A stretch of DNA of 64,000 nucleotides from Actinoplanes aureus (GCF_015704865.1 NZ_JADQTO010000011.1:186001-250000); one strand, 5' to 3'; counted from the stretch's first letter, positions 50,125-59,147 are shown. Translations and numbers: made by a program. Notes: generated from the sequence alone by a model not told the origin.

Positions 50125-51587
50125 GCCTTCACCAGCGGGGCCACGCCGTCGGCGGCCGGCACACCCCGTGGGCCGTCCGGTCCGAAGACGAAGCGCGGCT
50201 CGGGTACGGCGTACAGAAGAAGCAGATAGGCCGCGGTAGCGAGGACCAGCGTGACCGGCAGGCTGATGTCGACGCCGCCGGCGGCGTCGCGGAACGGGCC
50301 CTCGATCAGCGGCGGGTAGTTGGCGAACATCAGGCCCACGATCGCCGCCGGGATCCAGGCCACCATGCCCCGCCAGTTGACGCCGGCGGTGAACCAGTAC
50401 CGGCCGCCGGTGCGGCGCTGGTTGAAGACCTGGAGGTCGGCGGGATCGTAGTGGCCACGCCGCACGATGTACCCGATCGTCATGATGACCATCCACGGCG
50501 TGGTGCAGATGACGATCGCGCCGATGAACGCGTTCACGCTGTCGATCAGGTCGAAGGTGAGCCGGCCGACCAGGATGAAGACGAACGCGAGGGCGCCGAT
50601 GAACAGCGACGCCCGTACCCGGCTCAGCCGCGGGAAGACCGAGGAGAAGTCGAGACCGGTGCCGTAGAGCGAGGTGACGCCGGTCGACATGCCGCCCAGG
50701 AAGGCGATGAACACCAGCAGCACCGTGTACCACGCCGGGGAGACCTGCACGAGCGCGAACACGTAGTCCTGCTCGCCGGAGACGATCGTGGCGGTGCCCA
50801 CGCCGAACAGGAACGGCACCAGCGTGGCGAGCTGGGCGCCGAAGGTCGCGCCGAGCAGCCGGGGCACCGGCGTGTCCGCCGGGATGTAGCGGGACCAGTC
50901 GCCGAGGAACGCGCCGAACGAGATCGGGTTGCCCATCACGATCAGCGCGGAGAGCACGAAGGTGGGCCAGAACGAGCCGAGCGCGTACGCCTCCGGGCCC
51001 GGGTCGTAGCCGAAGTCGAAGGTTCCGGCGTACGCGACCAGGCCGAGCAGCATCAGCGCGGTGTTGGCCACCACCACGATCTTGTTGACCGCCAGCATGA
51101 GCTGGTAGCCGTACACGACCACGACGAGGACCAGCCCGCCCAGCACCGCGTAGATGATCCCGCGGACCAGGTCGTTGTCCGGCACGCCGAACAGCCGGGT
51201 GAGTGCGCCGGCGACGGCGTCACCGCTGACCCACACCGAGATCGAGTAGAACGCGATGGCGGTCAGCAGGGACAGGAAGGAGCCGACGACCCGGCCGCGT
51301 ACCCCGAAGTGTGCGCCGGAGGAGACCGCGTTGTTCGTACCGGTGCGCGGTCCGAACAGGCCCATCGGCATGAGAATCAGGGCGCCGACCAGCAGGCCGG
51401 TCACGGTGGCGGCGACCGCCTGCCAGAGGGAGAGACCGAGGAGTACGGGGAAGGTGCCCAGAATGATGGTGGCGAAGGTGTTCGCGCCGCCGAACTGGAT
51501 CCGGAACAGGTCGCGGGGCCGGGACACGCGGTCCTCGTCGCGGATCGTGTCGATGCCGTAGGTCTCTATCTCGAAGGTCCGTCTCAC
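50121..51587 (-). CDS. NCS1-family nucleobase/allantoin-type permease
   Basis: This 488-residue membrane protein has about 12 hydrophobic segments and the NCS1 (codB/pucI) signature: GANTFATIILGTFPVLLGLSLWQAV, LGPRTG-like FGPRTGTNNAVSSGAHFG, and SFGAFLGDWSRYIP. It imports purines, pyrimidines, hydantoins or related compounds by sodium or proton symport. The GTG start and the ATGA overlap with the ureohydrolase gene suggest an operon for uptake and hydrolysis of one nitrogen compound. Divergent from the cyclase gene with a palindrome between. Confidence 0.9.
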   Translation of the reverse strand: MRRTFEIETYGIDTIRDEDRVSRPRDLFRIQFGGANTFATIILGTFPVLLGLSLWQAVAATVTGLLVGALILMPMGLFGPRTGTNNAVSSGAHFGVRGRVVGSFLSLLTAIAFYSISVWVSGDAVAGALTRLFGVPDNDLVRGIIYAVLGGLVLVVVVYGYQLMLAVNKIVVVANTALMLLGLVAYAGTFDFGYDPGPEAYALGSFWPTFVLSALIVMGNPISFGAFLGDWSRYIPADTPVPRLLGATFGAQLATLVPFLFGVGTATIVSGEQDYVFALVQVSPAWYTVLLVFIAFLGGMSTGVTSLYGTGLDFSSVFPRLSRVRASLFIGALAFVFILVGRLTFDLIDSVNAFIGAIVICTTPWMVIMTIGYIVRRGHYDPADLQVFNQRRTGGRYWFTAGVNWRGMVAWIPAAIVGLMFANYPPLIEGPFRDAAGGVDISLPVTLVLATAAYLLLLYAVPEPRFVFGPDGPRGVPAADGVAPLVKA

Positions 51588-51645
51588 TGTCGACCGTCCT
51601 CGATCTCGGGGGTGGTGCAGAAGCTAGACCTTGTGTTGTCTGGTA

Positions 51646-51661
51646 GGCAACACTTGTTGCC
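51646..51661. promoter_or_regulatory. 16-bp palindrome in divergent promoter, candidate operator
   Basis: GGCAACA-CT-TGTTGCC lies in the 96-bp gap between the permease operon and the cyclase gene; a further GTGTTG/CAACAC pair overlaps it on the left (51633-51653). It suits a site for the nearby XRE-cupin regulator. Confidence 0.6.
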
Positions 51662-51683
51662 AAACGTTTCCGAGGGGGAAACA

Positions 51684-52349
51684 ATGCGGGTCCGCCGCGT
51701 CGTCGATCTGTCCGTGCCGGTCGGGCCGGGCACCCAGGTCTATCCCGGTGATCCGGAGGTCCGCTTCACCCGGCACGCCACGGTCGGCCGCGACGGCTAC
51801 AACCTGCTGCATCTCGACCTCGGGTCGCAGAGCGGTACGCACGTGGACGCGCCCTACCACTTCCGCGACGACGCGCCGCGCATCGACGAGCTGGATCTGC
51901 GCCTGTTCACCGGGCCGGGCGCCCTCCTCGACGTCCGGGGAATGGGAGCGCGCGAGCGGATCACCTGGGAGCACCTCGCGCCGGCGGCCGGCGGGCTGAC
52001 ACCGGGGACCATCGTGCTGCTGTGCACCGGCTGGTCGGCTCATTACGGCACGCCGGCCTATTACGACCACCCGTACCTCGACGCGGACGCCTGCCGGCGC
52101 CTGCTCGACCTGGGGATCCGCACGTTCTGCGTCGACGCGGTCAACCTCGACGAGACCCCGGACGACCGGCATCCCGGTGATGGCTACCCGGTGCACCACC
52201 TGATCGCCGCGGCCGGTGGTGTCATCGGCGAGAACTTCCGCAACCTGGAACTCGTCGACTTCCCGTCGCCGCTGGTCTCCTGCCTGCCGATCGCGCTCGA
52301 GGGAGCCGACGGCGCACCGGTCCGGGCGGTGGCGATGGAACTAGGGTGA
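51684..52349 (+). CDS. Cyclase-family (kynurenine formamidase-like) metal hydrolase
   Basis: This 221-residue protein belongs to the cyclase/KynB family: metal motif GSQSGTHVDAPYHF near residue 50, plus the second motif RTFCVDAVNLDETPD and PVHHLIAAAGG. GAGGGGG precedes the ATG. Members hydrolyse formylkynurenine, isatin or cyclic amides. Next to a nucleobase permease and ureohydrolase it may open a ring of a cyclic ureide or amide. Its end overlaps the convergent XRE-cupin gene by nine bases. Confidence 0.85.
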   Translation: MRVRRVVDLSVPVGPGTQVYPGDPEVRFTRHATVGRDGYNLLHLDLGSQSGTHVDAPYHFRDDAPRIDELDLRLFTGPGALLDVRGMGARERITWEHLAPAAGGLTPGTIVLLCTGWSAHYGTPAYYDHPYLDADACRRLLDLGIRTFCVDAVNLDETPDDRHPGDGYPVHHLIAAAGGVIGENFRNLELVDFPSPLVSCLPIALEGADGAPVRAVAMELG

Positions 52350-52928
52350 GACGTTCCACGCCGCCGGGATGATCACCCAGATCGCCTCGGCGGTGCGCTC
52401 CGCGTCCGGGTTGAGCCAGCTGTGCGGCTCCCGGCCGGAGAACGTGAGCGAATCACCGGCACCGAGGCTCACCGTGTGCCGGCTGAACACCACGTCCAGG
52501 ACGCCGTCGAGCACGTGCAGCACCTCCAGCTCGCAGTTGAGCGTGTACAGCTCCGGGCCGCCGGTGCCGCCCGGCTCGACCACCGACCGGATCACCTGCA
52601 CCCGGGACTGGCCGCGCGGTGTCAGCAACCGCTCGTCCGAGCCGTCGCCGGCCAGCTGGATCCGCGGCGCGTCCCCGGCCCGGATCAGGTCGAACTGCGG
52701 CGCCTCGAACAACGCGCCGACCGGCAGCGACAGCACCTCGCAGATGGTCACCAGGGTCGCCACGCTCGGCGAGGTCTCGTCGCGCTCGATCCGGCTGACG
52801 AAGCCCTTGCTCACCTCGGCGCTCGCCGCCACCTGGTCGATGGTGAGCCCCTGCCGCAGCCGGGCGGCGCGCAGGCGGGCGCCGATCCGCACCTTGCCGC
52901 TGGTGGAGGAGATCGGAAGTGGCTTCAC
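52341..52928 (-). CDS. XRE-cupin transcriptional regulator
   Basis: This 195-residue protein (GTG 52928 chosen; a GTG at 52982 would run into the next gene) has an N-terminal HTH (LRAARLRQGLTIDQVAASAEVSKGFVSRIERDETSPSV, in pieces) and a C-terminal cupin (GPELYTLNCELEVLHVLDGVLDVV ... DSLTFSGREPHSW). This PuuR-like build commonly controls nitrogen-compound catabolism. It probably binds the 16-bp palindrome upstream of the cyclase and permease genes. Confidence 0.88.
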   Translation of the reverse strand: MKPLPISSTSGKVRIGARLRAARLRQGLTIDQVAASAEVSKGFVSRIERDETSPSVATLVTICEVLSLPVGALFEAPQFDLIRAGDAPRIQLAGDGSDERLLTPRGQSRVQVIRSVVEPGGTGGPELYTLNCELEVLHVLDGVLDVVFSRHTVSLGAGDSLTFSGREPHSWLNPDAERTAEAIWVIIPAAWNVSP

Positions 52929-52951
52929 CCGTGGAACGATAATCTTCGCCG

Positions 52952-54235
52952 GTGATCGATGACTTCGCGACCTGGGTTCCACTGCTGCGGCTCCTGCGCC
53001 TGGACTCCGGTGGGCGCGCCCACGGGCAGATCAGCCGTGGTTCGTGGAGCGTGCCGACCTCGGGGCAGGACATGAGCGCCGAGTTCGACGCGGTGGGCCG
53101 GGTGCACGCCGCCCTGAAGGCCGGCGGCCTGGGCAGCATCTCGTTCGCGGTGGAGTCGCAGTCGCCCGGGCGACTGGTGCTGCACCTGCTCGACAACGGC
53201 CCCGCCGTGGAGGACGGCCTCGGGCCGTACCCGGGCTCGCTCGTCCTGGTCGACGGCGCGGTCCCGGAACCCTGGCGGCGACTGCCCGAGCCGGTCGACG
53301 CGGCGCCCGCGCCGACCGCCGACCCGGCGCTGCTGGAACGCACGCTGCGCGAACGGCTTCCGGGCGCCATCGGCGCGACCGACGCGGAGATCGCCGCCGC
53401 CGAGGCGCGCCTGGGCATCGCGCTGCCCGCCGAGCTCAAGGCGCTCTACCGGGTCACCCGCTGGGGAGAGGACTACGAGACTGCGGAGCGCGTCTCGGCC
53501 GCGGTCGGCTGCGAGCTGTTCAGCCTCGACGACCTGTACGTCGCCGACGCGGCGTCCCGGCCGTGCCCGTGGCAGTTCGCGGCCACCGAGGCGGTGTCCA
53601 CCCCGCCCGGCGCCGCCGTGCAGGGCCTCGTCGGCTCGCCCGGCTGGCTCGCCTTCGGCGACAACGGCGGCGGCGACCGGCTGGCGATCGACCTGACCCC
53701 CGGCCCGTCCGGCCACCTCGGGCAGATCATCATGATCGATCACGAGCGGAACATCGGCGCCGGGCTGCTCGCCGGCTCGCTCACCGACATGGTGGTGAAC
53801 CGGCGTCGCGCCTGGCGGTCCGAAGGAACCGGCGAGCCGCTCGTCGCCCGGGTCAACATCCGCGCCCTGCCGAGCATCGAGGCGGCGGTCGACCCGCGGC
53901 TCGAGGTGCTGGGCATCGGTGTCTGGAACGGTGCGCCGCTCAGCCTCGCACCGGTCATGGGGTTGCCCCGGCTGCGGACGCTCACGGCGTACCCCGGCAC
54001 GCTCGCCGACCCGCTGGAGATCGCCCAGCTGACCGGCCTGGAGTTCCTGCGGCTCGGCGTGGCGGAATGGCGTGCCCTGCTGGACGCCGGCGCCGTCCCG
54101 CGTGGCCTTTCGGCCGCCGGCATCGAGGTGCCGGGCGCTCCGGACCCGCTGCCGATCGTGGCCCTGGCCAACGAGATCCTCGCCCGCTGGGGGCGCCCGC
54201 AGATCACCGACACGATCCTGGAGGGCGCCGTCTGA
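52952..54235 (+). CDS. SMI1/KNR4-family protein
   Basis: This 427-residue cytosolic protein has an SMI1/KNR4 domain: ATDAEIAAAEARLGIALPAELKALYRVTRWGED (near residue 145), the LFSLDDLYVAD strand and GWLAFGDNGGGDRLAIDLTPG (near residue 235). The family includes polymorphic-toxin immunity proteins and regulatory adaptors. No toxin gene is next to it. The C-terminal part (300-427) is Leu-rich (LEVLGIGVWNGAPLSLAPVMGLPRLRTLTAY) and resembles leucine-rich repeats. Function is open. Confidence 0.82.
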   Translation: MIDDFATWVPLLRLLRLDSGGRAHGQISRGSWSVPTSGQDMSAEFDAVGRVHAALKAGGLGSISFAVESQSPGRLVLHLLDNGPAVEDGLGPYPGSLVLVDGAVPEPWRRLPEPVDAAPAPTADPALLERTLRERLPGAIGATDAEIAAAEARLGIALPAELKALYRVTRWGEDYETAERVSAAVGCELFSLDDLYVADAASRPCPWQFAATEAVSTPPGAAVQGLVGSPGWLAFGDNGGGDRLAIDLTPGPSGHLGQIIMIDHERNIGAGLLAGSLTDMVVNRRRAWRSEGTGEPLVARVNIRALPSIEAAVDPRLEVLGIGVWNGAPLSLAPVMGLPRLRTLTAYPGTLADPLEIAQLTGLEFLRLGVAEWRALLDAGAVPRGLSAAGIEVPGAPDPLPIVALANEILARWGRPQITDTILEGAV

Positions 54236-54292
54236 GTTCAACGATCGTCTTTCCGGTCCATGGTGGCCGGCCGCTTCCGGCGGTAGCTTCCG

Positions 54293-54682
54293 GTGAACAC
54301 GGATTCACGCGAAGCGACGGGGGCAAGCGTGCAAGCGAGGGCGAACGTGTACGAGGAAGCACTACGCAGCATCGGCGAGGCGGCCCGCATCTACGGCGTC
54401 GAGGACGACTCGGTCGCCCGGTACCGGGCCCGGATGCGCGAGTGCGGGCCGCAGGGCTACGCCGAGGGTGGCATGTCCTCGGTCCTGGTGCGCACCGCGC
54501 ACGACCATCGCGCCGACTGCGCGCGGGCGGTGTGCCGGACCTGCGACGGACTGAAGGCGGCGCTCACCATCGCGCTCGCCGGATGCCGCGAGCTGGTCGA
54601 TTCGGAGCTCACCGACCTGGTCGGCGAACCCCGCCGGCCGCGGCAGCGGCTGTGGCACAGGCTCGCCGGTAACGGCCGCTGA
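54293..54682 (+). CDS. Small protein of unknown function with Cys cluster
   Basis: This 129-residue protein starts at GTG 54293, or at a later in-frame GTG (54329 or 54347). It is helical with EEALRSIGEAARIYGVEDDSVARYRARMRECG, then DCARAVCRTCDGLKAALTIALAGCRELVDSE. The four Cys in a short span could bind zinc or form disulphides. No family is known to me. It lies after the SMI1/KNR4 gene and may be cotranscribed with it. It ends just before a large repeat element. Confidence 0.6.
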   Translation: MNTDSREATGASVQARANVYEEALRSIGEAARIYGVEDDSVARYRARMRECGPQGYAEGGMSSVLVRTAHDHRADCARAVCRTCDGLKAALTIALAGCRELVDSELTDLVGEPRRPRQRLWHRLAGNGR

Positions 54683-54705
54683 GAGCCTCGTTTCCGGTCC
54701 CGCCT

Positions 54706-55005
54706 CTTCGGGGTACGGGTAGCGCCGTCCCGCCCGATTCGGTCCGTCCCCGCTCTCCCGGGCGCGAGCCGGGCTTTCCGTCACCGCCCCAGCGCGGCCG
54801 CCGGGAAACACCAGTCCGTCGCGCTGGGCGATGGACTGGGCGGGTTGCTCGCCCAGCGGCCGTGCTTCCCGCGTTCGCCGCCGTAACCGCCAGGCGATGC
54901 TGTCTCCCGGCGGTCGCGCTGCGGCGGTGAGGCAAGGCCGGGCTCGCGCCGGGAGAGCGGGCACGCGTCGGCTTCGGCGGGACGCGGGTCACGCGTACCC
55001 CGAAG
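54706..55005. repeat. Inverted-repeat element E1 (300 bp) with perfect 12-bp ends
   Basis: CTTCGGGGTACG (54706-54717) and CGTACCCCGAAG (54994-55005) are perfect complements. The interior is also largely self-complementary: CCGCTCTCCCGGGCGCGAGC at the left is mirrored by GCTCGCGCCGGGAGAGCGGG at the right, and the following AGCGCGGCCGCCGGGA is mirrored by TCCCGGCGGTCGCGCT. A 40-base block (54787-54826) is identical to 32283-32322. No coding sequence. It could fold into a long stem. Confidence 0.8.
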
Positions 55006-55050
55006 AAGCAGGACCGGGTCTAGACAGCTTTCGTGGTCAGGGTCTTGTCC

Positions 55051-55103
55051 GGCCCAACGTGGGTGCTGTCTGGCGGCCGTTGAGACAGCACTGAGCGTGG
55101 GCC
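55051..55103. repeat. Palindromic gene-end repeat, copy D
   Basis: The core GGCCCAACG...GTGGGCC is closest to copy C; the inner stem GTGCTGTCT/AGACAGCAC and outer stem GGCCCA/TGGGCC pair around the loop GGCGGCCGTTG. Flanks TTCGTGGTCAGGGTCTTGTC (55030-55049) and CCCTGACTACGGAAGCTCTC are shared with copy C. The right flank ends in the CTAG that supplies the stop codon of the gene at 55130. Lies between convergent genes. Confidence 0.88.
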
Positions 55104-55129
55104 AAAGCCACCCTGACTACGGAAGCTCT

Positions 55130-55534
55130 CTAGTGCTTGCTGATGGCGGTGGGGCGGACCACGAAGATGACGCGGTCGGGGGAGTCCTTGGGGGCGTCCG
55201 TGCCGAACGGGGCGTTGTAGCGCTTGGCCAGCTCGACGAAGAAGGCGCCGGTCGGGTCCGGGTCGATGCGTTCGACGACGCCGCGGACCTCGATGTAGCG
55301 GTACGGGTTCTCCGGGTCGATGATCGAGATGGCCACGGCCGGATTGGCCTGGATGTTGCGGAACTTGCGGCGGAAGTTCGTGTGGGTGAAGCGGATGACC
55401 TCGCCGTCCCAGGCGTACCACATTGGATTGACCTGCGGGGTGCCGTCCTCGCGGATCGTCGCCAGGTCGGCGAAGAGCGGCCGTTCCAGCAGGTCACGAA
55501 GCTCGTCAGGGATGGTGGCGGTGGCGTTCGTCAT
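55130..55534 (-). CDS. PPOX-class (pyridoxamine oxidase-like, probably F420-dependent) oxidoreductase
   Basis: This 134-residue split-barrel protein starts at ATG 55534, with AGGGTGGA upstream. Family features are LLERPLFADLATIREDGTPQVNPMWYAWDGEVIRFTHT and the C-terminal basic strand; the length suits the small F420- or FMN-binding PPOX group. It follows the MFS gene by ten bases on the same strand. It probably reduces a small molecule using F420; the substrate is unknown. Confidence 0.87.
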   Translation of the reverse strand: MTNATATIPDELRDLLERPLFADLATIREDGTPQVNPMWYAWDGEVIRFTHTNFRRKFRNIQANPAVAISIIDPENPYRYIEVRGVVERIDPDPTGAFFVELAKRYNAPFGTDAPKDSPDRVIFVVRPTAISKH

Positions 55535-55544
55535 GGCGTCCACC

Positions 55545-56798
55545 CTATGTGATCACAGCGGGGGTGCGCTCCGTCCGCACGGTGTGGCGGGCAGCACCCG
55601 GCGCCTCCCAGGCGACCTGGCGGCCCGGGTGCAGGACCGCGGCCAGGTACGCGGCGCCGCACAGCCACAGCGTGGCGGGCAGCCCGACCGAGGTGAGCAT
55701 CGCGGCACCGAGCAGGCCGCCGACCGGGATGCCCACCCAGGCCAGCGCACTGATCAGGGTGAGCACCCGGCCGCGCAGCTCGGCCGGGGTCATCTCGATC
55801 TGGACGGTCTCCAGCAGCGGGTTGAACACGCCGGAGCCGAGGCCGGCGATCACCCAGACGGCGATCACCGCCTCCGCCGGCCAGCCGAGCGCGAGCACGA
55901 TGATCCGGGTCGGCCCGCTGATGATCACGGCGGCCAGGTAGGTGGCGCGGCGTGGCAGGCGGGTGCCGAGCCAGGCGGTGCCCAGCGCGGAGCACACCGA
56001 CGCGGCGCCGGCCGCGCTGAGGGCCAGGCCGACGACGGCGGCGCTGTGACCGCCGGATCGCGCCCAGACCGGGAGCAGGACGCTGATCAGTGCCTGGTCG
56101 AGCAGGTTCGTCAGCACGAACATGCTGGTCAGGGCGCGCAGCGAGCGGTGCCGGCGCAGATAGGCCGCACCGGTGCGCAGGCGCGTGGCGTACCCGTGCC
56201 GCGCGGCGTCGCGGGGCGGGTTCCGGAAGGTGAGCGTGGCGATCGGCGCGGCGAGGCCGAGCAGCGCGCCGGCCACCCAGAGGGCGGAGGCGCCGCCGAG
56301 GAACGCGACGAGCCATCCGGCGAGTGCCGGCCCGAACGCCGTAGCCGCCCGTTCCAGGGCGATGGCGAGCCCGGCGCCGCGCGCGACCGGCTGGCCGGCC
56401 GCGGTGGCGGCGACCGGTACGAGCAGCCGCTTGCCCGCGCTGGCCGGACCGTCCGCCGCCCCCACGCCGGCCAGGATCAGGGCGATCAGCCAGACCGGCG
56501 GGGACGGGACGGTCGCCAGCACGGCCAGCAACGCGGCCGAGGCCAGGTCGCCGGCGATGCAGATCCGGCGGGGACCGACCCGGTCCAGCAGCGGGCCGGC
56601 CAGCCACTGGGTCAGCGCGTACGGCGCGGCCTGGCAGAACACCACCAGGCCCGCGTGGAAGGCGGCCCGGTCCGGATCGTCGGTGGCGGTCAGCAGCAGC
56701 CATGGCACCGCGACCGTCAGGACACGGTTGGCCGACAGCGTGCATGCCTGCGCGCTCAGCAACCCGATGAGGGCGCGCCGTGACGTTCCTACCACCAT
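55545..56798 (-). CDS. MFS transporter (exporter-type)
   Basis: This 417-residue membrane protein has about 12 hydrophobic segments, with AGPLLDRVGPRRICIAGDLAS as the TM2-3 loop and a long loop at mid-protein (RNPPRDAARHGYATRL). It resembles the DHA3-type exporters. It is the first gene of a two-gene operon with the PPOX-type oxidoreductase ten bases downstream, which suggests export and reductive modification of the same toxic compound. Confidence 0.87.
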   Translation of the reverse strand: MVVGTSRRALIGLLSAQACTLSANRVLTVAVPWLLLTATDDPDRAAFHAGLVVFCQAAPYALTQWLAGPLLDRVGPRRICIAGDLASAALLAVLATVPSPPVWLIALILAGVGAADGPASAGKRLLVPVAATAAGQPVARGAGLAIALERAATAFGPALAGWLVAFLGGASALWVAGALLGLAAPIATLTFRNPPRDAARHGYATRLRTGAAYLRRHRSLRALTSMFVLTNLLDQALISVLLPVWARSGGHSAAVVGLALSAAGAASVCSALGTAWLGTRLPRRATYLAAVIISGPTRIIVLALGWPAEAVIAVWVIAGLGSGVFNPLLETVQIEMTPAELRGRVLTLISALAWVGIPVGGLLGAAMLTSVGLPATLWLCGAAYLAAVLHPGRQVAWEAPGAARHTVRTERTPAVIT

Positions 56799-56869
56799 GG
56801 CCGCCCGTCGTCCGTCGGTCAGTCCTCTGTAGGCATGGACCGGAACCTACCGGCGGTGATACCCGGCTG

Positions 56870-57919
56870 TCAGCTATGCGTCCCGAAGATATACACGGTC
56901 GTGGAACTGTACGCCTGACCAGGTCGCAGCTCGGTGGACGGGAATCGGGGCTGGTTGGGTGAGTCCGGGAAGTGCTGTGTCTCCAGCGCGAACCCGTCGC
57001 CCTGCCGGTAGGTACGGCCGCTCGTCCCGGCGAACGCGCCGGTCAGGAAGTTGCCGGAGTAGAACTGCACGCCCGGCTCGGTGGTCCGTACCGTCAAGGT
57101 CCGGCCGGTGCGCGGCTCGGCGACGTGCGCGACGTCCCGCAGCTCGCCGACCGGGCCGGAGAGCACCCAGTTGTGGTCGTAGCCGCCGCCGCGGAGCAAC
57201 TGGGCGTGGTTGTCGCGGATCCGCGCGCCGATCGGCGCCGGGGTACGGAAGTCCAGCGGGGTGCCGTCCACCGGTGCGATCTCGCCGGTCGGGATGAGCG
57301 TGGCGTCGACCTCGGTGAACCCGTCGGCGTCGATCCGCAGGACGTGGTCGTAGACGTCGCCGGACCCCTCGCCGGCCAGGTTGAAGTAGCTGTGGTTGGT
57401 CAGGTTCACCACGGTCGGCGCGTCGGTCGTGGCGTGGTAGTCGATCCGCAGGCCGTTGTCGCCGGTGAGGCTGTAGGTGACGGTGACCGTGAGGGTGCCG
57501 GGATAGCCCTGGTCGCCGTCGGGGCTGACATGGCTGAGGACGAGCGCGCCGTCGCGTACCTCGGCGGCCCAGATCCGCTGGTCGAAGCCGGGGGTGCCGC
57601 CGTGCAGGCTGTTCGGGCCGTCGTTGACCGGCACCTGAACGGCAACGCCGCCGAGGCTGAACCGTCCCTTGGCGATGCGGTTGCCGTACCGGCCGATGAT
57701 CGCCCCGAAGTACGGGCCCGGGTTGTCCAGGTAGCCCTGGACCGTGTCGAAGCCGAGCGCCACGTTCGCGGTGCCGCCGTCGCGGTCCGGCACCTCGATC
57801 GACTGCACGACGCCGCCGTGGGTCAGCACTCGGACCACCAGGCCGTGACCGTTGCTGAGGGTGTACCGGTCGACGGCGCCGGCGGGCGTGCTGCCCCAGG
57901 CCTCTCGGGTAACGGACAT
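56870..57919 (-). CDS. galM: Aldose 1-epimerase (galactose mutarotase)
   Basis: This 349-residue protein interconverts alpha and beta anomers of aldoses. The beta-sandwich signatures are present: NSLHGGTPGFDQRIW (His), VNLTNHSYFNLAGEGSG (catalytic acid His), GGGYDHNW, and GFALETQHFPDSPN (catalytic base Glu). There is no signal peptide. The gene stands alone, minus strand, with 71 bp to the MFS gene downstream of it and 73 bp after the FAD gene end. Regulation is not evident. Confidence 0.93.
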   Translation of the reverse strand: MSVTREAWGSTPAGAVDRYTLSNGHGLVVRVLTHGGVVQSIEVPDRDGGTANVALGFDTVQGYLDNPGPYFGAIIGRYGNRIAKGRFSLGGVAVQVPVNDGPNSLHGGTPGFDQRIWAAEVRDGALVLSHVSPDGDQGYPGTLTVTVTYSLTGDNGLRIDYHATTDAPTVVNLTNHSYFNLAGEGSGDVYDHVLRIDADGFTEVDATLIPTGEIAPVDGTPLDFRTPAPIGARIRDNHAQLLRGGGYDHNWVLSGPVGELRDVAHVAEPRTGRTLTVRTTEPGVQFYSGNFLTGAFAGTSGRTYRQGDGFALETQHFPDSPNQPRFPSTELRPGQAYSSTTVYIFGTHS

Positions 57920-57992
57920 GACCTACATCAACTCCCGACTGATCGTTACGCTGGGTGGCGGGAAGCATACCGGTACACACCGGCGCCGCCCC

Positions 57993-59147
57993 TCACTGTC
58001 CCGGCCGGTGGGCGAACCGTAGCGCGGCCGGCTTGCCGACGAGCCTGGACACGAGCAGGCGCCCGCCCGTCCGGAGGGCGAACCGGCGCAGCCACCGCTG
58101 GGCCGGGCTGGTCGGGACGAACCAGCGGGCGCCCCGGCGGGCTCGTTCCTGGGTGTCCGAGACGATCGGGCGCAGGGTTTGCTCGTACCGATGAAAGGCG
58201 GAATCGATGGCGGCGCCGCTGGTCAGCTCGCGCGCGAGCAGGCTCGCGCCGGCGACCGCCAGGGAGGCGCCCTGGCCGGCGAGCAGGGAGACCGCGTACG
58301 CCGCATCGCCGAGCAGGACCACCCGGCCGGTGCTCCAGGCCGGCACCACGGCCTGGGCGACCTGGTCGTAGTAGACCTGCTCGGCCGGCGGGCAGGCGGC
58401 GAGGGCCCGGGGCGCGATCCAGCCGACGCCGGCGTACTCGTGCCGCAGGGCGTCGCGGGCGTCGGCGGGCCGGGCCGGGTCACCGGCCGGGTGCACGGCG
58501 AAGACCGCGACCCGTCCGTCGCGCAGGCCGTAGAAGCCGAGCGTGCGGTGCAGGGTGTCGCTCATGCAGAACCGGCCGGCGACCGCGGCGTGCGCGACCG
58601 GATCGTCGAACGTGTACGCCGCGGTGTGGAATCCCAGGTAGCGCACGTAGTCGCGCTCGGGCCCGAAGGCGCGGGCGCGGACCGTCGAGTGGATGCCGTC
58701 GCAGCCGGCCAGCAGATCGGCGGTGAGGGTCTCGCCGTCGTCGAGGGTCACGGTCACGCCGTCGGCGCGGTTGTCGACCGCGGTGAGCGTCCGGCCGTAG
58801 CGGATGTCGACGGGGGAGTGCAGAGCCCGCTCCAGATCGGGGCGCATGATGCTGACCACCCGCCCGCCGGCCGCCCGGGCGAACTCGTCGTAGCTCAGAC
58901 CGGCCCGCCGCCTGCCTTTCTCGTCGACGTAGGCGAGCTCCTTCACCCGGTAGCCCAGCTCCTGGACGCGCGGCAGCACGCCCATCGCCTCGGCGGCGTC
59001 GTAGCCCGGCCCGAAGAAGTCGATCATGTAGCCGCCGGGGTGCGGGCCGGGCGCCCGCTCGACCACGGTCACCTCGACGCCGGCACCGTCGAGAAGCTGG
59101 GCGAGCGCCAGGCCGGCGATCCCGGCGCCGCAGACGATGACCCTCAT
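57993..59147 (-). CDS. FAD-dependent monooxygenase (PHBH fold)
   Basis: This 384-residue flavoprotein has the dinucleotide motif GAGIAGLALAQLLDGAG near residue 7, the DG motif LLAGCDGIHSTVRARAFG near residue 150, and the second FAD motif VVLLGDAAYAVSLLAGQGASLAVAGA near residue 275. It resembles tetracycline-degrading TetX-like and polyketide hydroxylase-like enzymes. Its ATG overlaps the TetR gene stop by four bases, so it is co-expressed with the repressor that controls it. The substrate may be an antibiotic or aromatic, by inference. Confidence 0.88.
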   Translation of the reverse strand: MRVIVCGAGIAGLALAQLLDGAGVEVTVVERAPGPHPGGYMIDFFGPGYDAAEAMGVLPRVQELGYRVKELAYVDEKGRRRAGLSYDEFARAAGGRVVSIMRPDLERALHSPVDIRYGRTLTAVDNRADGVTVTLDDGETLTADLLAGCDGIHSTVRARAFGPERDYVRYLGFHTAAYTFDDPVAHAAVAGRFCMSDTLHRTLGFYGLRDGRVAVFAVHPAGDPARPADARDALRHEYAGVGWIAPRALAACPPAEQVYYDQVAQAVVPAWSTGRVVLLGDAAYAVSLLAGQGASLAVAGASLLARELTSGAAIDSAFHRYEQTLRPIVSDTQERARRGARWFVPTSPAQRWLRRFALRTGGRLLVSRLVGKPAALRFAHRPGQ

